NCBI GenBank assembly: GCA_016718345.1
Contig: JADKDN010000027.1
Span: 1-33,531 of the forward strand
DNA from: Flavobacterium sp.
GTDB lineage: Bacteria; Bacteroidota; Bacteroidia; Flavobacteriales; Flavobacteriaceae
Length of the DNA stretch: 33,531 nt
Direction of reading: 5' to 3'
This document shows, piece by piece, positions 7,624-17,234 of the stretch (the stretch's first letter is position 1; the number at the start of each line of letters is the position of its first letter). The notes under the pieces are model-generated. The model was not told the DNA's origin. It saw only the letters and a program-made list of their open reading frames with translations, and searched no databases. The translations under genes and the position numbers were made by a program.

Positions 7624-8381
7624 TACACACCACTATCAACTTTCGCAATCGCTAATGGATTAAAAGCACCATTTTTCAACGGATACATTTGCCCATTAAT
7701 CTCTTGATAGAACTCAACACCTAAAGCCAAAAACAATGGCTTAGTTGAGTTAGCAGTAACTGCATTCACTTGGTTAATTGGAGCAGTAGCAGTTCCATCC
7801 CAAGGTAAAATTGCTGTTTCTGAAGTAGCTACCACATAAGTTTCAGCTTCAAAATCAATCTCAGCTCCACCAGAAATGATTTTGTAGTGAGTAGTTCCAC
7901 TTGGAGCAGCAATCATATTCGCAGGAATAAATGATGCTAAATCCACAGTAATTTCACCAGCTACTCGGTCAATAGTGGCCACAAACGGAGCAAACAAAGT
8001 GGTTCCAAGCTTACCACGAATATTGAATTCAAAACCAAATAACAATTCAGCTTCTCCATCAATTACATTACGCAAACCACGTTCACTAACTGTGTCCGCT
8101 TGAATAACTTTAACCATCGCTTGTGTCAAACGACTAACCATTCTACTATCCGCAGAATTTAAAAGCAATGGTCGTAAAGCCGTTCTAAGCATTTTTCCTG
8201 CCTTTCCAGCTCTACCAAACTCGGAGCCATTCTCACGAGTTCTTTGAAACGCTGGATCACTTGCAATTCTACTAGCGTCAATTCCGCCTTTTTCTCTTGC
8301 CAAGTGACCATCTTGCGTTTTGTAAAAAGTAATATCTCCGATAGTACCTTTCAATTTAATTATGCCTTTCTGTCTAGCCAT
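7623..8381 (-). CDS. Conserved Bacteroidota protein of unknown function (252 residues)
   Basis: A clean, full-length frame with no frameshift. The N-terminus MARQKGIIKLKGTIGDITFY and the next segment DGHLAREKGGIDASRI are basic and phage-structural-like. A helical part rich in Arg follows (GRAGKAGKMLRTALRPLL, about residues 56-73), then beta-rich Thr/Ala/Ile sequence to the end (about 120-252). There is no signal peptide or membrane span. I recognise it only as a recurrent Bacteroidota protein found beside DUF5675 and tiny membrane proteins; it has no function I can name. The context suggests a virion-like, secreted or lysis-linked component. It is first in a coupled minus-strand cassette. Confidence 0.75.
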   Translation of the reverse strand: MARQKGIIKLKGTIGDITFYKTQDGHLAREKGGIDASRIASDPAFQRTRENGSEFGRAGKAGKMLRTALRPLLLNSADSRMVSRLTQAMVKVIQADTVSERGLRNVIDGEAELLFGFEFNIRGKLGTTLFAPFVATIDRVAGEITVDLASFIPANMIAAPSGTTHYKIISGGAEIDFEAETYVVATSETAILPWDGTATAPINQVNAVTANSTKPLFLALGVEFYQEINGQMYPLKNGAFNPLAIAKVDSGV

Positions 8382-8419
8382 AACTTCAAAATTTGTTTAT
8401 AAATCAGTGAACAATTCCC

Positions 8420-8506
8420 TCAATCATCACCTTTGTTGCAACATCTTTCGATTGATTTGAGAACAAATTTTAGTTTTAATTCTTTTGCTAAATTTTCAAG
8501 TGTCAT
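8420..8506 (-). CDS. Possible 28-residue peptide
   Basis: A short frame upstream of the 252-residue gene on the same strand reads MTLENLAKELKLKF and then ends SIERCCNKGDD. It is amphipathic, contains two adjacent Cys and has sensible codon use. It ends 38 bases before the next ATG. It could be a small gene, a leader peptide or chance. Confidence 0.2.
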   Translation of the reverse strand: MTLENLAKELKLKFVLKSIERCCNKGDD

Positions 8507-8529
8507 TAATAGACATAAATGTCCAAAAC

Positions 8530-8588
8530 AGTCATATTTGTCAATGAACCAGTTCAATAATTGCTTCTGAACCAAAACAAATATGACT
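8530..8588. promoter_or_regulatory. Inverted repeat between divergent genes, likely operator
   Basis: AGTCATATTTGT (8530-8541) is matched by its exact reverse complement ACAAATATGACT (8577-8588). Inside the loop lie GAACCAGTTCA and TTCTGAACC, a second related half-site pair. It sits between the minus-strand cassette and the plus-strand small gene at 8662, where a regulator-bound operator would be expected. Confidence 0.45.
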
Positions 8589-8661
8589 TATTTTATCCGA
8601 TTTTTAGTTAAACTGAACTAGGGTTTCATACTCAAAGCCTAGTCAAAGGCATAGATAATGT

Positions 8662-8868
8662 ATGAAAATGGAAAAAAAGAGAATATGTATCTACCCAAAG
8701 GATATACAACTCATTACAGGAAAGAGTTATAGACAAAGTGCTAGATTATTACAAAAGATAAAGAAAGGACCTGAATAAGCTTGAAAATGAGTTTATATCA
8801 GTAGAAGAAGTTCTGCCAATACACGAGCCTAAAAGATTGAACAGGTAGAACCTTTGATTATTGGATGA
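8662..8868 (+). CDS. Small conserved Bacteroidota protein, possible DNA-binding
   Basis: Corrected across two or three frameshifts (near 8768, 8812 and 8834) it reads MKMEKKRICIYPKDIQLITG, SYRQSARLLQKIKKDLNKLE, then EFISVEE, CQYTSLKIEQVEPLIIG, with a TGA at 8866-8868. About 66 residues, basic N-terminal half, two helix-turn-helix-like segments (DIQLITGKSYRQSARLL and FCQYTSLKIEQVEPL). I recall this type of small protein in Bacteroidota, frequently on mobile elements, and the helical pattern suggests a small DNA-binding or excisionase-like factor. That role is inferred. Its position, divergent from the cassette and next to the 8530-8588 repeat, would suit a regulator. Confidence 0.55.
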
Positions 8869-8919
8869 GGTAGTAAAGAAAGTAGTAATAATTAAACTTC
8901 TGAAATAGTCTTGATAAGT

Positions 8920-8944
8920 TTCAATAACTAGTTCATTTATTGAA
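8920..8944. repeat. Short inverted repeat
   Basis: TTCAATAA (8920-8927) and TTATTGAA (8937-8944) pair around 9 bases, and the overlapping GTTCA...TGAAC (8931-8945) also pairs. About 40 bases further on, TACATT-TGT-AATGTA (8987-9001) is another perfect short palindrome. Both lie in the last 200 bases of the island. Confidence 0.4.
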
Positions 8945-8996
8945 CAATAAATTGAGATTTTGTTATGATTAATCCTTTAGTTTTCATACATTTGTA

Positions 8997-9103
8997 ATGT
9001 AAGATTTCGAAAAATTTGCACGTCATTTAGAGGAGCAAAAGCGAGACCCTAGGATTATAAAAGATATTAAAGTCAACAATATCAATCGGTTAGAAATGAT
9101 GGA
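8997..9103 (+). pseudogene. Fragment of an unknown ORF at the island edge
   Basis: From about 9000 a frame reads DFEKFARHLEEQKRDPRI and then IKDIKVNNIN before running out of frame into aldo/keto reductase sequence at about 9100. A TAA directly follows the only ATG. The charged helical start resembles the N-terminal arm of many mobile-element proteins, but I cannot name a family. It marks the last sequence before chromosomal homology resumes. Confidence 0.3.
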
Positions 9104-9523
9104 CAATTCCCTCTTTCTCTACTTAACCGACTTTTTGAAAATGGTTCGGCGGAAATTGCAATGAGAGAAAATGTAGGTTTACTTGCTTATTCTCCCTTAG
9201 CTTTTGGGGTATTATCCGGTAAATTTTTATCAGGCGAGAGCCATCCTAAAGCCAGGCTTAGTTTGTTTCCTCAGTTTTCTAGGTATAATAGTGCGCAGTG
9301 TACTCAAGCCACTAGACTTTATCAAGAAATTGCCAATCAAAATGGTTTGTCATTGACTCAAATGGCTTTGGCTTTTGTCAATCAACAACCTTTTGTGACT
9401 AGTAACATCATTGGCGCAACCAATTTGACGCAGTTACAGGAAAATATAGACTCTATAAATGTTGTTTTGTCTGAAACGATACTAAAAAAATTAACAACGT
9501 ACAAAGCGCCATTCCTGATGTGA
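9100..9523 (+). pseudogene. Aldo/keto reductase, C-terminal half only
   Basis: In-frame sequence from about 9103 reads FPLSLLNRLFENGSAEIA, then RENVGLLAYSPLAFGVLSGKF, then LSLTQMALAFVNQQPFVTS and IIGATNLTQLQENID. This is the C-terminal half of a Tas/YghZ-type aldo/keto reductase (NADPH-dependent oxidoreductase of the TIM-barrel fold). The normal protein is about 340 residues; only about 140 remain. The catalytic Asp-Tyr-Lys-His part, in the N-terminal half, is absent. Sequence upstream of about 9100 has no resemblance to the missing half in any frame, so this is a real junction rather than a frameshift. It probably records insertion of the island or a deletion at its edge. A frameshift near 9485 blurs the 3' end, which converges on the next gene. 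Confidence 0.75.
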
Positions 9524-9534
9524 CCTTAATTGGA

Positions 9535-10893
9535 TTAATGAACGATGAGTTTGGAATTGGAATAGTTTCCATTTTTGTCTTTAATACTAATAAAATACAT
9601 CCCACTTTGTAATGAAGTTGTTGGAATGGATTTCGAATTTGATGAAAAATTCTTTCCGAAAAATTTTCAGTACCATCGGAGATCAAAGTAACAATTACAG
9701 GAAAGTGAAAGGCTGTTGGGTTGTATAAAAAATTCGATAGCGACAGGATTTGGATATACTACGACATTTGATTTAGTAAAGACATTAACGAAAGTGTGTT
9801 ATCAATATTTTTATAAATAGTTTCATTCCCAGAAAGCGGCAATGTAAAGTTCCCCGTTTTTATCTTCGCCAAAGGGAGGTGAATCTACTCCCTGTATAAG
9901 CTGTGGGTAAGCAATGGATCATAAGAAGAATTTAAGATGCCTATTTTACTGCTACAATAATCTGCAAAAAGTAGTTCCCCTCAAAATTGGGATACATAGA
10001 GCCGTTGTAAACATAGCCTCCTGTAATGGAGCAACCTAGACTATGAGCGTATTGTGCTACAGGAAAGTGTAGGTTATTGGAAGTGTTGAACAACTGGAAT
10101 AAACGCTATTTCCCTCACCAACAATTCCAACCGTAATTAACATCAGCGCAGTTGAGCTAACTTTGTTGATTTCTTCATTTTGATTTTGACCCACATCGGC
10201 AATCCATAGATTATTGCTCACCGTATCAAAGAAAATTTCCATGGATTCCTCAGTCCCATCTTCCAAATTTCATTTTCACATAACGAGCCTGCATATGGAT
10301 TAGTAGGAGGAATACCGTAAGAGAGGAAGCATCTACATCTATCAGAGCATTTTCCAAGTAATTCATTGGGATTTTGAGCTCTTTGCCAGGGTCGCCAGCA
10401 CTTTCTCCATCACCCATTACAATGTATAAAAATATCCATCAGGAGTAAATTTTATGCATCCTCCATTATGATTGGCAAAAGGTTGATTTATAGTTAGTAG
10501 AATAGTACTGCTAGCAGCATCAGCAACATTAGGGTCTGAAGAAACGGAATATCTTGCTATAACAGTATTTCCAGTGGTATTGGTATAGTTGACATAGAAA
10601 TAACCATTTGAAGCATAATTGGGATGAAAAGCTAGACCCAACAAACCTCTTTCTCCTCCTGTAGATATCGTGGAAGTGGTTAGCGTAAGAAAAGGTGTCG
10701 GGTTGGTTGTACCATCGGGGTTTACAATTTTTATTTTGCCTCCTTGTTCTACTATAAATAATCGGCTATCGTTATTTGGATGCGCGATTTCGATAGGATT
10801 GGTAAAGCCGGTCGCAAAGGAGGTTAATCCGATGGTTTGCGAATAGGTAAAATGAAAGACAAGAGAAACAACAAAAGGGAAAATGGTTTTCAT
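9535..10893 (-). CDS. PQQ-type sugar (glucose/sorbosone) dehydrogenase with T9SS sorting domain
   Basis: A signal peptide (MKTIFPFVVSLVFHFTYSQ) leads into a six-bladed propeller sequence. Visible: GFTNPIEIAHPNNDSRLFIV (about residues 29-48), GGERGLLGLAFHPNY (about 79-93), NHNGGCIKFTPDGY (about 140-153) with GDG and GDPGK soon after, then LWIADVGQNQNEEIN (about 10160-10205). These are the PQQ/sorbosone dehydrogenase repeats. The C-terminus reads LQSGMYFISIKDKNGN and then SKLIVH, a type A sorting signal, so the mature protein is exported across the outer membrane by the type IX system. Total about 452 residues. Frame breaks cluster near 9700-10050, 10270-10420 and 9590. Stop at 9535-9537. The gene stands alone, 72 bases from the DUF4139 gene upstream. 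Confidence 0.85.
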
Positions 10894-10965
10894 AGTCTAA
10901 TGATTTAGAACTATAAAGATATAAAACCATTTCACAAAGAATGTAAATAACTAATTTTAAAGTTT

Positions 10966-12580
10966 TTATAAATTCCCAATAATTTTATCTTTTGGATATT
11001 TTACCTATAACTTATTCTGATTTTCTTTGTTTCATTTGGTTTTAAATCTATGTCCCAAGTTAGAATTCAGTTTCTGCATTTATTTTTTGCCTTATCACTT
11101 TCTAGTAATTCCACTTCAATTTCTTTTTTCAGGGCTCAGAGGATATTGGTCTTTTAGCAACATTTGAACGCCTTCTTTTTGTTATTTCTTACCGTGATGT
11201 CAGCAGGTAAAATCTGTTCTTTTTTGAAGAGAGAATTTCGTTCCCGATTTATCTACCACTTTTTCTCGTTTGATGGAAATTTTCTTGTCTCTTCCCATAC
11301 TCAAATTAAGGGTGTCAGAAGTTTGATTGGGATTGATGTAAGTTTTACCAACATACATGCCTTAAAAATAATATTTGCTTCGCCTTGTAGTAAATTGTAT
11401 TTTGAATAGTCGTTTATTTCTGCTACTAAAAAAGCTTCATTTTCAATTCTTGGAGCATAATATTTATAGGTTGCTGGTAACTCTTGTTTCTTTTAAAGCT
11501 ACACTATGCCCTTTTCCGTTGGACAAATATCATAAGGAATATCAATATCAAAGAAATGTTGAGTTGGTTTTCTGCAACAGTGGTGTAATTGGAAACAGAA
11601 GATGATTCTGCATAAATTGATTTGTCATCTAAGAACTTCAGCTTTTTGCTTCTCTTTCTTTTTCTTGGTTCATAACCATTCTTAACTACTTCATTAAACA
11701 TTGTTTATTTGTATTTTTAGAAACCAAGATTCACGGTTGGTGCTTGATTGTTCTGATTTGGATTTCCACTAGAAAGAGTCAGTTTTACTTTTTTCCAATC
11801 AATGCCAGTGTTTTGAATGACTTGAGCTTTATACATCATGTTAATAGGCTCTAAAATGCTACTGGCGCGCAAATCATAAAAAGGATTCCAAGACGCATTA
11901 TTACTGATGTAATTTATGTCCAAGTCTACAGTTCCCGCCACTTCATTCATTACTTGAAGGATCAATTTGCCTTTTGAGGTTTTTTCTTCGTTTTTGGTGT
12001 TGATTTCTAGTCTAGAATTTAATTTAACTAGAAGCTCATTAAGTTTAATGGCCTTTTCGTCTAAAGCATCATAAGCATTACTTATTTCGGTTCGTTTGAG
12101 TTTGTAGTAATCCACCATTTTTATCAATTCGGCTACATTTAGACCGGAATTTGCGCCAGAAATTTGCTGATTTTTATCTAATAATTCGATGGCTTTAGCT
12201 TCTGAATCTCTTGCATTTTCGACTCTTTGTATTTCCTTTTTTACCAAATTTATGCTGTCACGCACTTTTTTAATAGTGGGATTATTTTCGTTTAATTCAT
12301 ATTCTGATATGTAATTAGTAGTAAACTGCACAGAAAGCACCGTTACACTTGCTGGTGCACCAATTTGAACGGTGTTTTCATTCAAATAGTCTGCTACATT
12401 TTTTACTACAATTTCGCTAGTTCCTTTTGGAAGCAAAACAGATGTTGTTTGAGAAAGTTCAACAGAATTAAAATACACTGTTGCCGCTTTCACTTTTGCA
12501 GAGGTAAAAATTGGTTTTTGTGCAAAGGCGATGTTCGCTATAAATAGCAATCCGAGTATTGTGAATACAGATGTTTTCAT
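10966..12580 (-). CDS. DUF4139 (mucoidy inhibitor MuiA-like) protein
   Basis: MKTSVFTILGLLFIANIAFAQ is a signal peptide. Residues about 22-110 form the DUF4140 N-terminal domain (KVKAATVYFNSVELSQTTS, LLPKGTSEIVVKNV). A coiled coil follows (IKKVRDSINLVKKEIQRVEN, about 104-200), then DUF4139 beginning GTVDLDINYISNNASWNPFYD (about 215-235) and GIDWKKVKLTLSSGNP. The first 287 residues are intact. Beyond 11717 frameshifts scatter the remainder, but VSNYTTVAENQLNISFDIDI, TYKYYAP and a terminal DLKPNETKKIRISY...DKIIGNL can be followed to a stop at 10966-10968, giving about 538 residues, the usual family length. Role unknown; exported and widespread in Bacteroidota. It begins 12 bases after the transglycosylase and is probably last in that operon. 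Confidence 0.85.
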
Positions 12581-12592
12581 AAGACAATAGAA

Positions 12593-14539
12593 TTAAAAAT
12601 CAAATTCTTCGATGGAAGTAGAGTCAATTTTGATGGTGTCTAAAACTTTAGTTTTGATAAATGATTTCTACGACACCTGTCACTTGAATTAGGCATTTGA
12701 TAAAGTATCATCAGGAACAATGATGCCGCGGCGCATCATTATATTTTTAAGTAATCGGTCTCTGTTTATGGCAAATGATTTTAGATTTCCTTCGCTATTA
12801 AATTGATACATGAATTTTTTTGGGCTAGGAATAATATTGGCTAGATATATACACTCGTTTAAGGTCAATTCAGATGGACTTTTTTCAAAATAGAAGGTTG
12901 ATGCTTCTCCAATCCCATATACGTTTGGTACATTCGATGATGTTAAAATAGACTTCGAGCATTCGTTCTTTGCTGACTATTCTATTGTTCTCCATAATGT
13001 AAACTAATAGAATTTCTTCTAGTTTTCGAGATAATGTTTTTCTCTAGTTAGAAGGCATTTTTATTAATTGCATACTAATCGTGCTTCCTCCACGAGCGAA
13101 TTTTTTAGTTCGAATGTTTTTCACAATCGATTGTTTGAAAGCTTCGTTTATAAATCCTCTATGAGAGAAGAAGGAAGGATCTTCGGTTGTTAATACTGAT
13201 TTTCTTAGGTAAGGAGAAATTTGATTTAATGGAGTATAATTTGGATTTGCAGCCCCTACTAGAATTGGTCTTTGAGGAATTCCTTTAATGATTGCGCGAT
13301 ATATAAATTCGCCGTTTAATTTGTTGAGATTGGCTTCTCCGTATTTGGTGATTTTTAAATTTTCTTTATTGAGTTTACTGTCAAAAACAATAGCATTTGG
13401 TTTGTTTTTATTAAATACAAAATTCAAGTTGTAATTGAAATTCCCCGTTGCTTCCATTCCTTCAAAATGAGTAAAAAGACCGTCGGGAAGTGAAGTGATA
13501 AAATCTTGTGCTTTCATCTTTGGAATAGCAATTTTTAAGGTATAAATTTATCCGTTTCATTGTTATAAGAAACATAAGGATTGAATTTAATCTTGTTCAA
13601 TTGTACTGTAGAACTGCTGTCAATTGCAATAAAATTTTCTCCAAAAAGTAAATCATAGTTGAAATTCGCATTTTTGATTACAACATCTTTACTGGCAATT
13701 TTAGGGTGGTTGATGGTGAAATTGGAAATAGAGGTAAATCCGTCTAAATGTAATTCTCCACTGTCCATATCCATATTAGAAACTTTGAAGCGTATGGAAT
13801 CGAAACTGGCTTTTATATTATAGCGTTCGTCAAAGTAAGGTACTTTTATTTTCCGGTATCGATGTTAAAATTGGATATCTGTCTGTTTATTTCTCGGGTC
13901 GGCTATTCCTTTTATTCTCCAATTTTGTGTAAAAGTATTGGTTTGAACAAGAATGGATGACTCAAGGTTTTTGTCAATTAGGTTTAATTTATTCAAGTCT
14001 TACGTTGCTTTTTTTACCCATATCGTTCATCCTCAAGGAGAGATTTTCCAAATTCATCGGGTAGGAACCAAGTTTAACGCTCTATTGAGTAATTTATAGG
14101 CTAGTTTAGCATAATTTGTTTTTTCGTTTGTTTCGTTTGAATCTTTCTTTTTTGGTAAAAAAGCATCAAAGTTTTTGCCTTTTTCATTTTTAACCAATTG
14201 TATGAATCCGTTTTTAGCCTGTAAACTTTCAATTTGAATGGTTCCTGTGAGCAAATTCCAAAAACTGATGTGCGTTTTTATTTTTTCAATTCTGAATAAG
14301 GTATCCATTTGTTTAGGAACCAGAATTATATCATTCATTTCAATTCCAGTAATACCTTCAAAGTGTGCTTTTTTAATTGAAAATGAACTGTTGTAATCCC
14401 TATCCATTTTATGGGATATTTCTACAATGGTTTTTTGTAAAAGTGCATCACGAAAGATAAAGACTCCAATTACAAGAAGCACAAAAAAAGCACTAACAAT
14501 TTTAGCGATTAGAATGATTTTTTGTTTTTTGGTTCTCAT
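12593..14539 (-). CDS. AsmA-like N-terminus fused to GT51 peptidoglycan transglycosylase
   Basis: It starts MRTKKQKIILIAKIVSAFFV with one membrane anchor (about residues 9-28). Residues about 40-330 form a beta-rich region with the AsmA-type opening (FSIKKAHFEGITGIEMNDI, then IEKIKTHISFWNLLTGTIQI). The last third is a glycosyltransferase 51 domain: VLTTEDPSFFSHRGF with the catalytic Glu of the TEDxxFxxHxG motif (about 13175-13140), RGGSTISMQLIK (about 13095-13060), and further on ERMLEVYFNIIEWAPNVYGIG with the ExYxN...G motif. GT51 enzymes polymerise lipid II into glycan strands. It ends EEFDF at 12593 with no transpeptidase domain, so it is monofunctional. About 648 residues. Breaks near 13035, 13530, 13860, 13990 and 14050 are sequencing errors. 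It starts 33 bases after radA. Confidence 0.85.
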
Positions 14540-14572
14540 AAATTTAGTTTAATAATCTAGAGGTTGGTTTTT

Positions 14573-15933
14573 TTATTCAAACAATTCACTTGCAACATCT
14601 TCAATTTTGGAAACAAGTTTGACTTTGATAAACAGTTTTTCAATGAAATCTTATCTTATTGTATTTGGATACAAAAATAGTAGAAAAGCCCAATTTTTCA
14701 GCTTCTTGAATTCGTTGGTCAACACGATTTACAGGACGAATTTCGCCAGAAAGCCCTACTTCTCCAGCAAAACAGTAGCCTTCGCCAATAGGAATGTCTT
14801 CGTTTGAGGATAAAATTGCCGCAACAACCGCCAAATCAATCGCAGGATCATCAATAGAAATTCCGCCAGTGATGTTCAAGAAAACGTCTTTGGTACCAAT
14901 CTAAATCCAGCGCGCTTTTCAAGAACTGCCAAAATCATGTTGAGCCTCTTTGCATTATATCCAGTGGTGCTTCGTTGAGGAGTACCATAAACCGCAGTGC
15001 TAACTAAGGCTTGAATTTCAATCATTAATGGGCGCATTCCTTCTAAGGTTGAGGCTATAGCAGTTCCTGACAGCGTTACATCTTTGTGAGAAATTAGTAT
15101 TTCTGATGGATTTGAAACTTCTCTCAAACCACTACCAAGCATCTCATAAATTCCCAATTCTGAAGTAGATCCAAACCGGTTTTTTAAAGAACGTAAAATA
15201 CGATACACATGATTTCTATCGCCTTCAAATTGTAAAACAGTATCCACCATGTGTTCCAAAATTTTTGGACCCGCAATAGTTCCGTCTTTAGTAATATGAC
15301 CAATTAAGATTACGGGCACATTCGTCTCTTTGGCAAACTTTATTAATTCGGCGGTAGTCTCTCGAATTTGTGAAATACTCCCTGGAGAGGCCTCAATATA
15401 TTCGGTATGTAAGGTTTGAATGGAATCGATGATTACAATTTCGGGTTCAATTTCTTGAATTTGTCTAAAAATGTTTTGCGTCTTAGTTTCGGTAAGAATA
15501 TAACAATTGTCAGTGTTTGAGGTGATTCTTTCAGCCCTCATTTTGATTTGTTTCTGACTTTCTTCCCCTGAAACATAAAGGGTTTTGTAAGGTAACTTTA
15601 GCGAAATTTGCAGCAATAAAGTACTTTTACCAATCCCAGGTTCGCCACCTAAAAGAATTAATGAGCCAGGGACGATTCCTCCTCCTAAGACACGATTCAG
15701 CTCTCCGTCACGCGTATCCATTCTGACTTCTTGTGTCGAATCGATTTCTGTAACTTTTAGTGGTTTGGATATTTTTTTGGTTTCTGAACTGGCAATTTTC
15801 CAAGTTGATTTTTCTTCTTTTTGAATGATTTCTTCAACTATGGTATTCCATTCTTTACACGAATTGCATTGTCCTTGCCATTTAGAATATTGGGCACCAC
15901 AATTTTGACAAAAGAAGTTTTTATTTTTGACAT
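14573..15933 (-). CDS. radA: DNA repair protein RadA (Sms)
   Basis: Branch-migration ATPase acting with RecA in recombinational repair. The N-terminal zinc finger FCQNCGAQY...QCNSCKEW (about 15917-15850) has both CxxC pairs. Walker A is GGEPGIGKSTLL and Walker B VIIDSIQT. The RadA-specific KNRFGST motif is intact (about 15195-15175). The C-terminal Lon-protease-like domain includes YNAKRLNMILAVLEKRAGF, ITGGISIDDPAIDLAVVAA and CFAGEVGLSGEIRPV. Total about 453 residues, the normal length. The ATG at 15931-15933 is chosen because it precedes the zinc finger; a missing base near 15917 breaks that frame, and others lie near 14885 and 14655. The reading ends EDVASELFE at 14573. It begins 7 bases after the upstream esterase-fold gene, so the two are co-transcribed. 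Confidence 0.95.
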
Positions 15934-15940
15934 AAAAGAT

Positions 15941-17126
15941 TTACTGGTGTTTGAGTTCGTCTGCTTTTCTAGCATCATATCTTTGATTAAAATCTCTTAT
16001 TTCTACTTTCGTAAAGGCATCTCGATATGATTTTACAGCTTTTGTCACATCGCCTTTTTTCTCGTACATTAGTGCTAAATAATAATCACTCAACATGGAT
16101 GTTGGATAATCTCGTTTGGCTAGTTCGGCTAATTTTCCAAATTCATCATAGGATTTATTCTTTAATATAGCGGCCTCTATTGCTCTAAAATCGTTAATTC
16201 GAATAATCATTTTAATCCCTAAGGATTTTCTCATAGTTTCGTATTTATTGGTTAGATAATCTACGTAACCAGAGGGCATTTTGGCAATTTTATTTAAAAA
16301 TTCTTTGGTTGAAATTGGACTATATACTGAGAAAAATTGGCGTAAAGCATTAGGAATAGAGTGCGAAACTAAAGAATAGTGATTTTCATCTTTAAAGTCA
16401 TTAAACAGATAATTTAATTTGGTATTTGGAATAACTTTTATGGCACTATCTAATTCCTTTATTCGTTTGCATTCTTTTTACATCCCCATCTGCAGTAGAT
16501 TGATAATAGAAAATAGGTTTGTTAATGGGAATTTAATCGCTCGGAATTCTTATTTTCATTCCGTTAACTAATGCTGGACTCATAGAAATATAGCCATCAA
16601 ATAGAGGTTGCTCTTTATATAAAAAAAAGTTTAAAAATCCAGCCGTTGTATCGTGACCCGCAATAACTTTAAAAGGTGCAATTCTATATTTTTCCTGAAG
16701 ATAAGGGATTAATTCAACTCCTACGAATTCAAAAAAAGCACTTCCTTGATCAATAGGAAGTCCATCGGTTTCTCCAACTGTTGAGTCGGATTCACGTTCG
16801 TCATTTTTGTTTTGGCTTATACCAACGAGAATAACCTCTGGATAATCATCCCAAAAAGCACCATAACATAATTCTCCATGGAAAGGATCAAATAAATAAT
16901 CGCCATCAAGCAAAAGAATTAGTGGATATTTTTTGTCAGGATTTTTTTCATATGATTCGGGAAGCCCAATAATAACCTCTCTTTTTTCGCCTAATTTGAA
17001 AGAGGGATACATGATTTTTGTTACCTGAGAATAAGTATAAACCCAAAATAGAAGTGATAGGAACAAAAATATTTTCTTCCATACTTTATTTGTATTTGTT
17101 AAATACTCATAAAAAAACATCAGCAA
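15941..17126 (-). CDS. Esterase-fold (alpha/beta hydrolase) protein, copy A, catalytic Ser replaced
   Basis: A signal-peptide-like start (KKIFLFLSLLFWVYTYSQ) is followed by the putative-esterase fold: KREVIIGLPESYEKNPDKKY, PLILLLDGDYLFDPF, EVILVGISQNKNDERESDS, then VIAGHDTTAGFLNFFLY where GxSxG is expected (about 16675-16640). Asp stands in the nucleophile position. The C-terminal third (about 16390-15941) has SGYVDYLTNKYETM and a TPR-like repeat (LSDYYLALMYEKKGDVTKAVKSYRDAF). About 395 residues. The frame opens at 17126 but the real start is probably the ATG at 17080-17082, one base out of frame through an extra G. Breaks lie near 16480-16535. It is a tandem paralogue of the next gene. Probably a periplasmic non-catalytic or altered-mechanism protein. 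Confidence 0.8.
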
Positions 17127-17234
17127 TATAACAAATTATTTGATTCTTATTAGAAAAGACATTAAATTAAAGAGGTTTTGATGTGATTATTAAAAAACAG
17201 TTGACCCCTATTGTTAAGAACTTTTAAATTGTTG

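Noticed and set aside
11164..11605. Two plus-strand frames
   Set aside because: They are antisense to the frameshifted DUF4139 C-terminal half, whose motifs can be followed on the minus strand.
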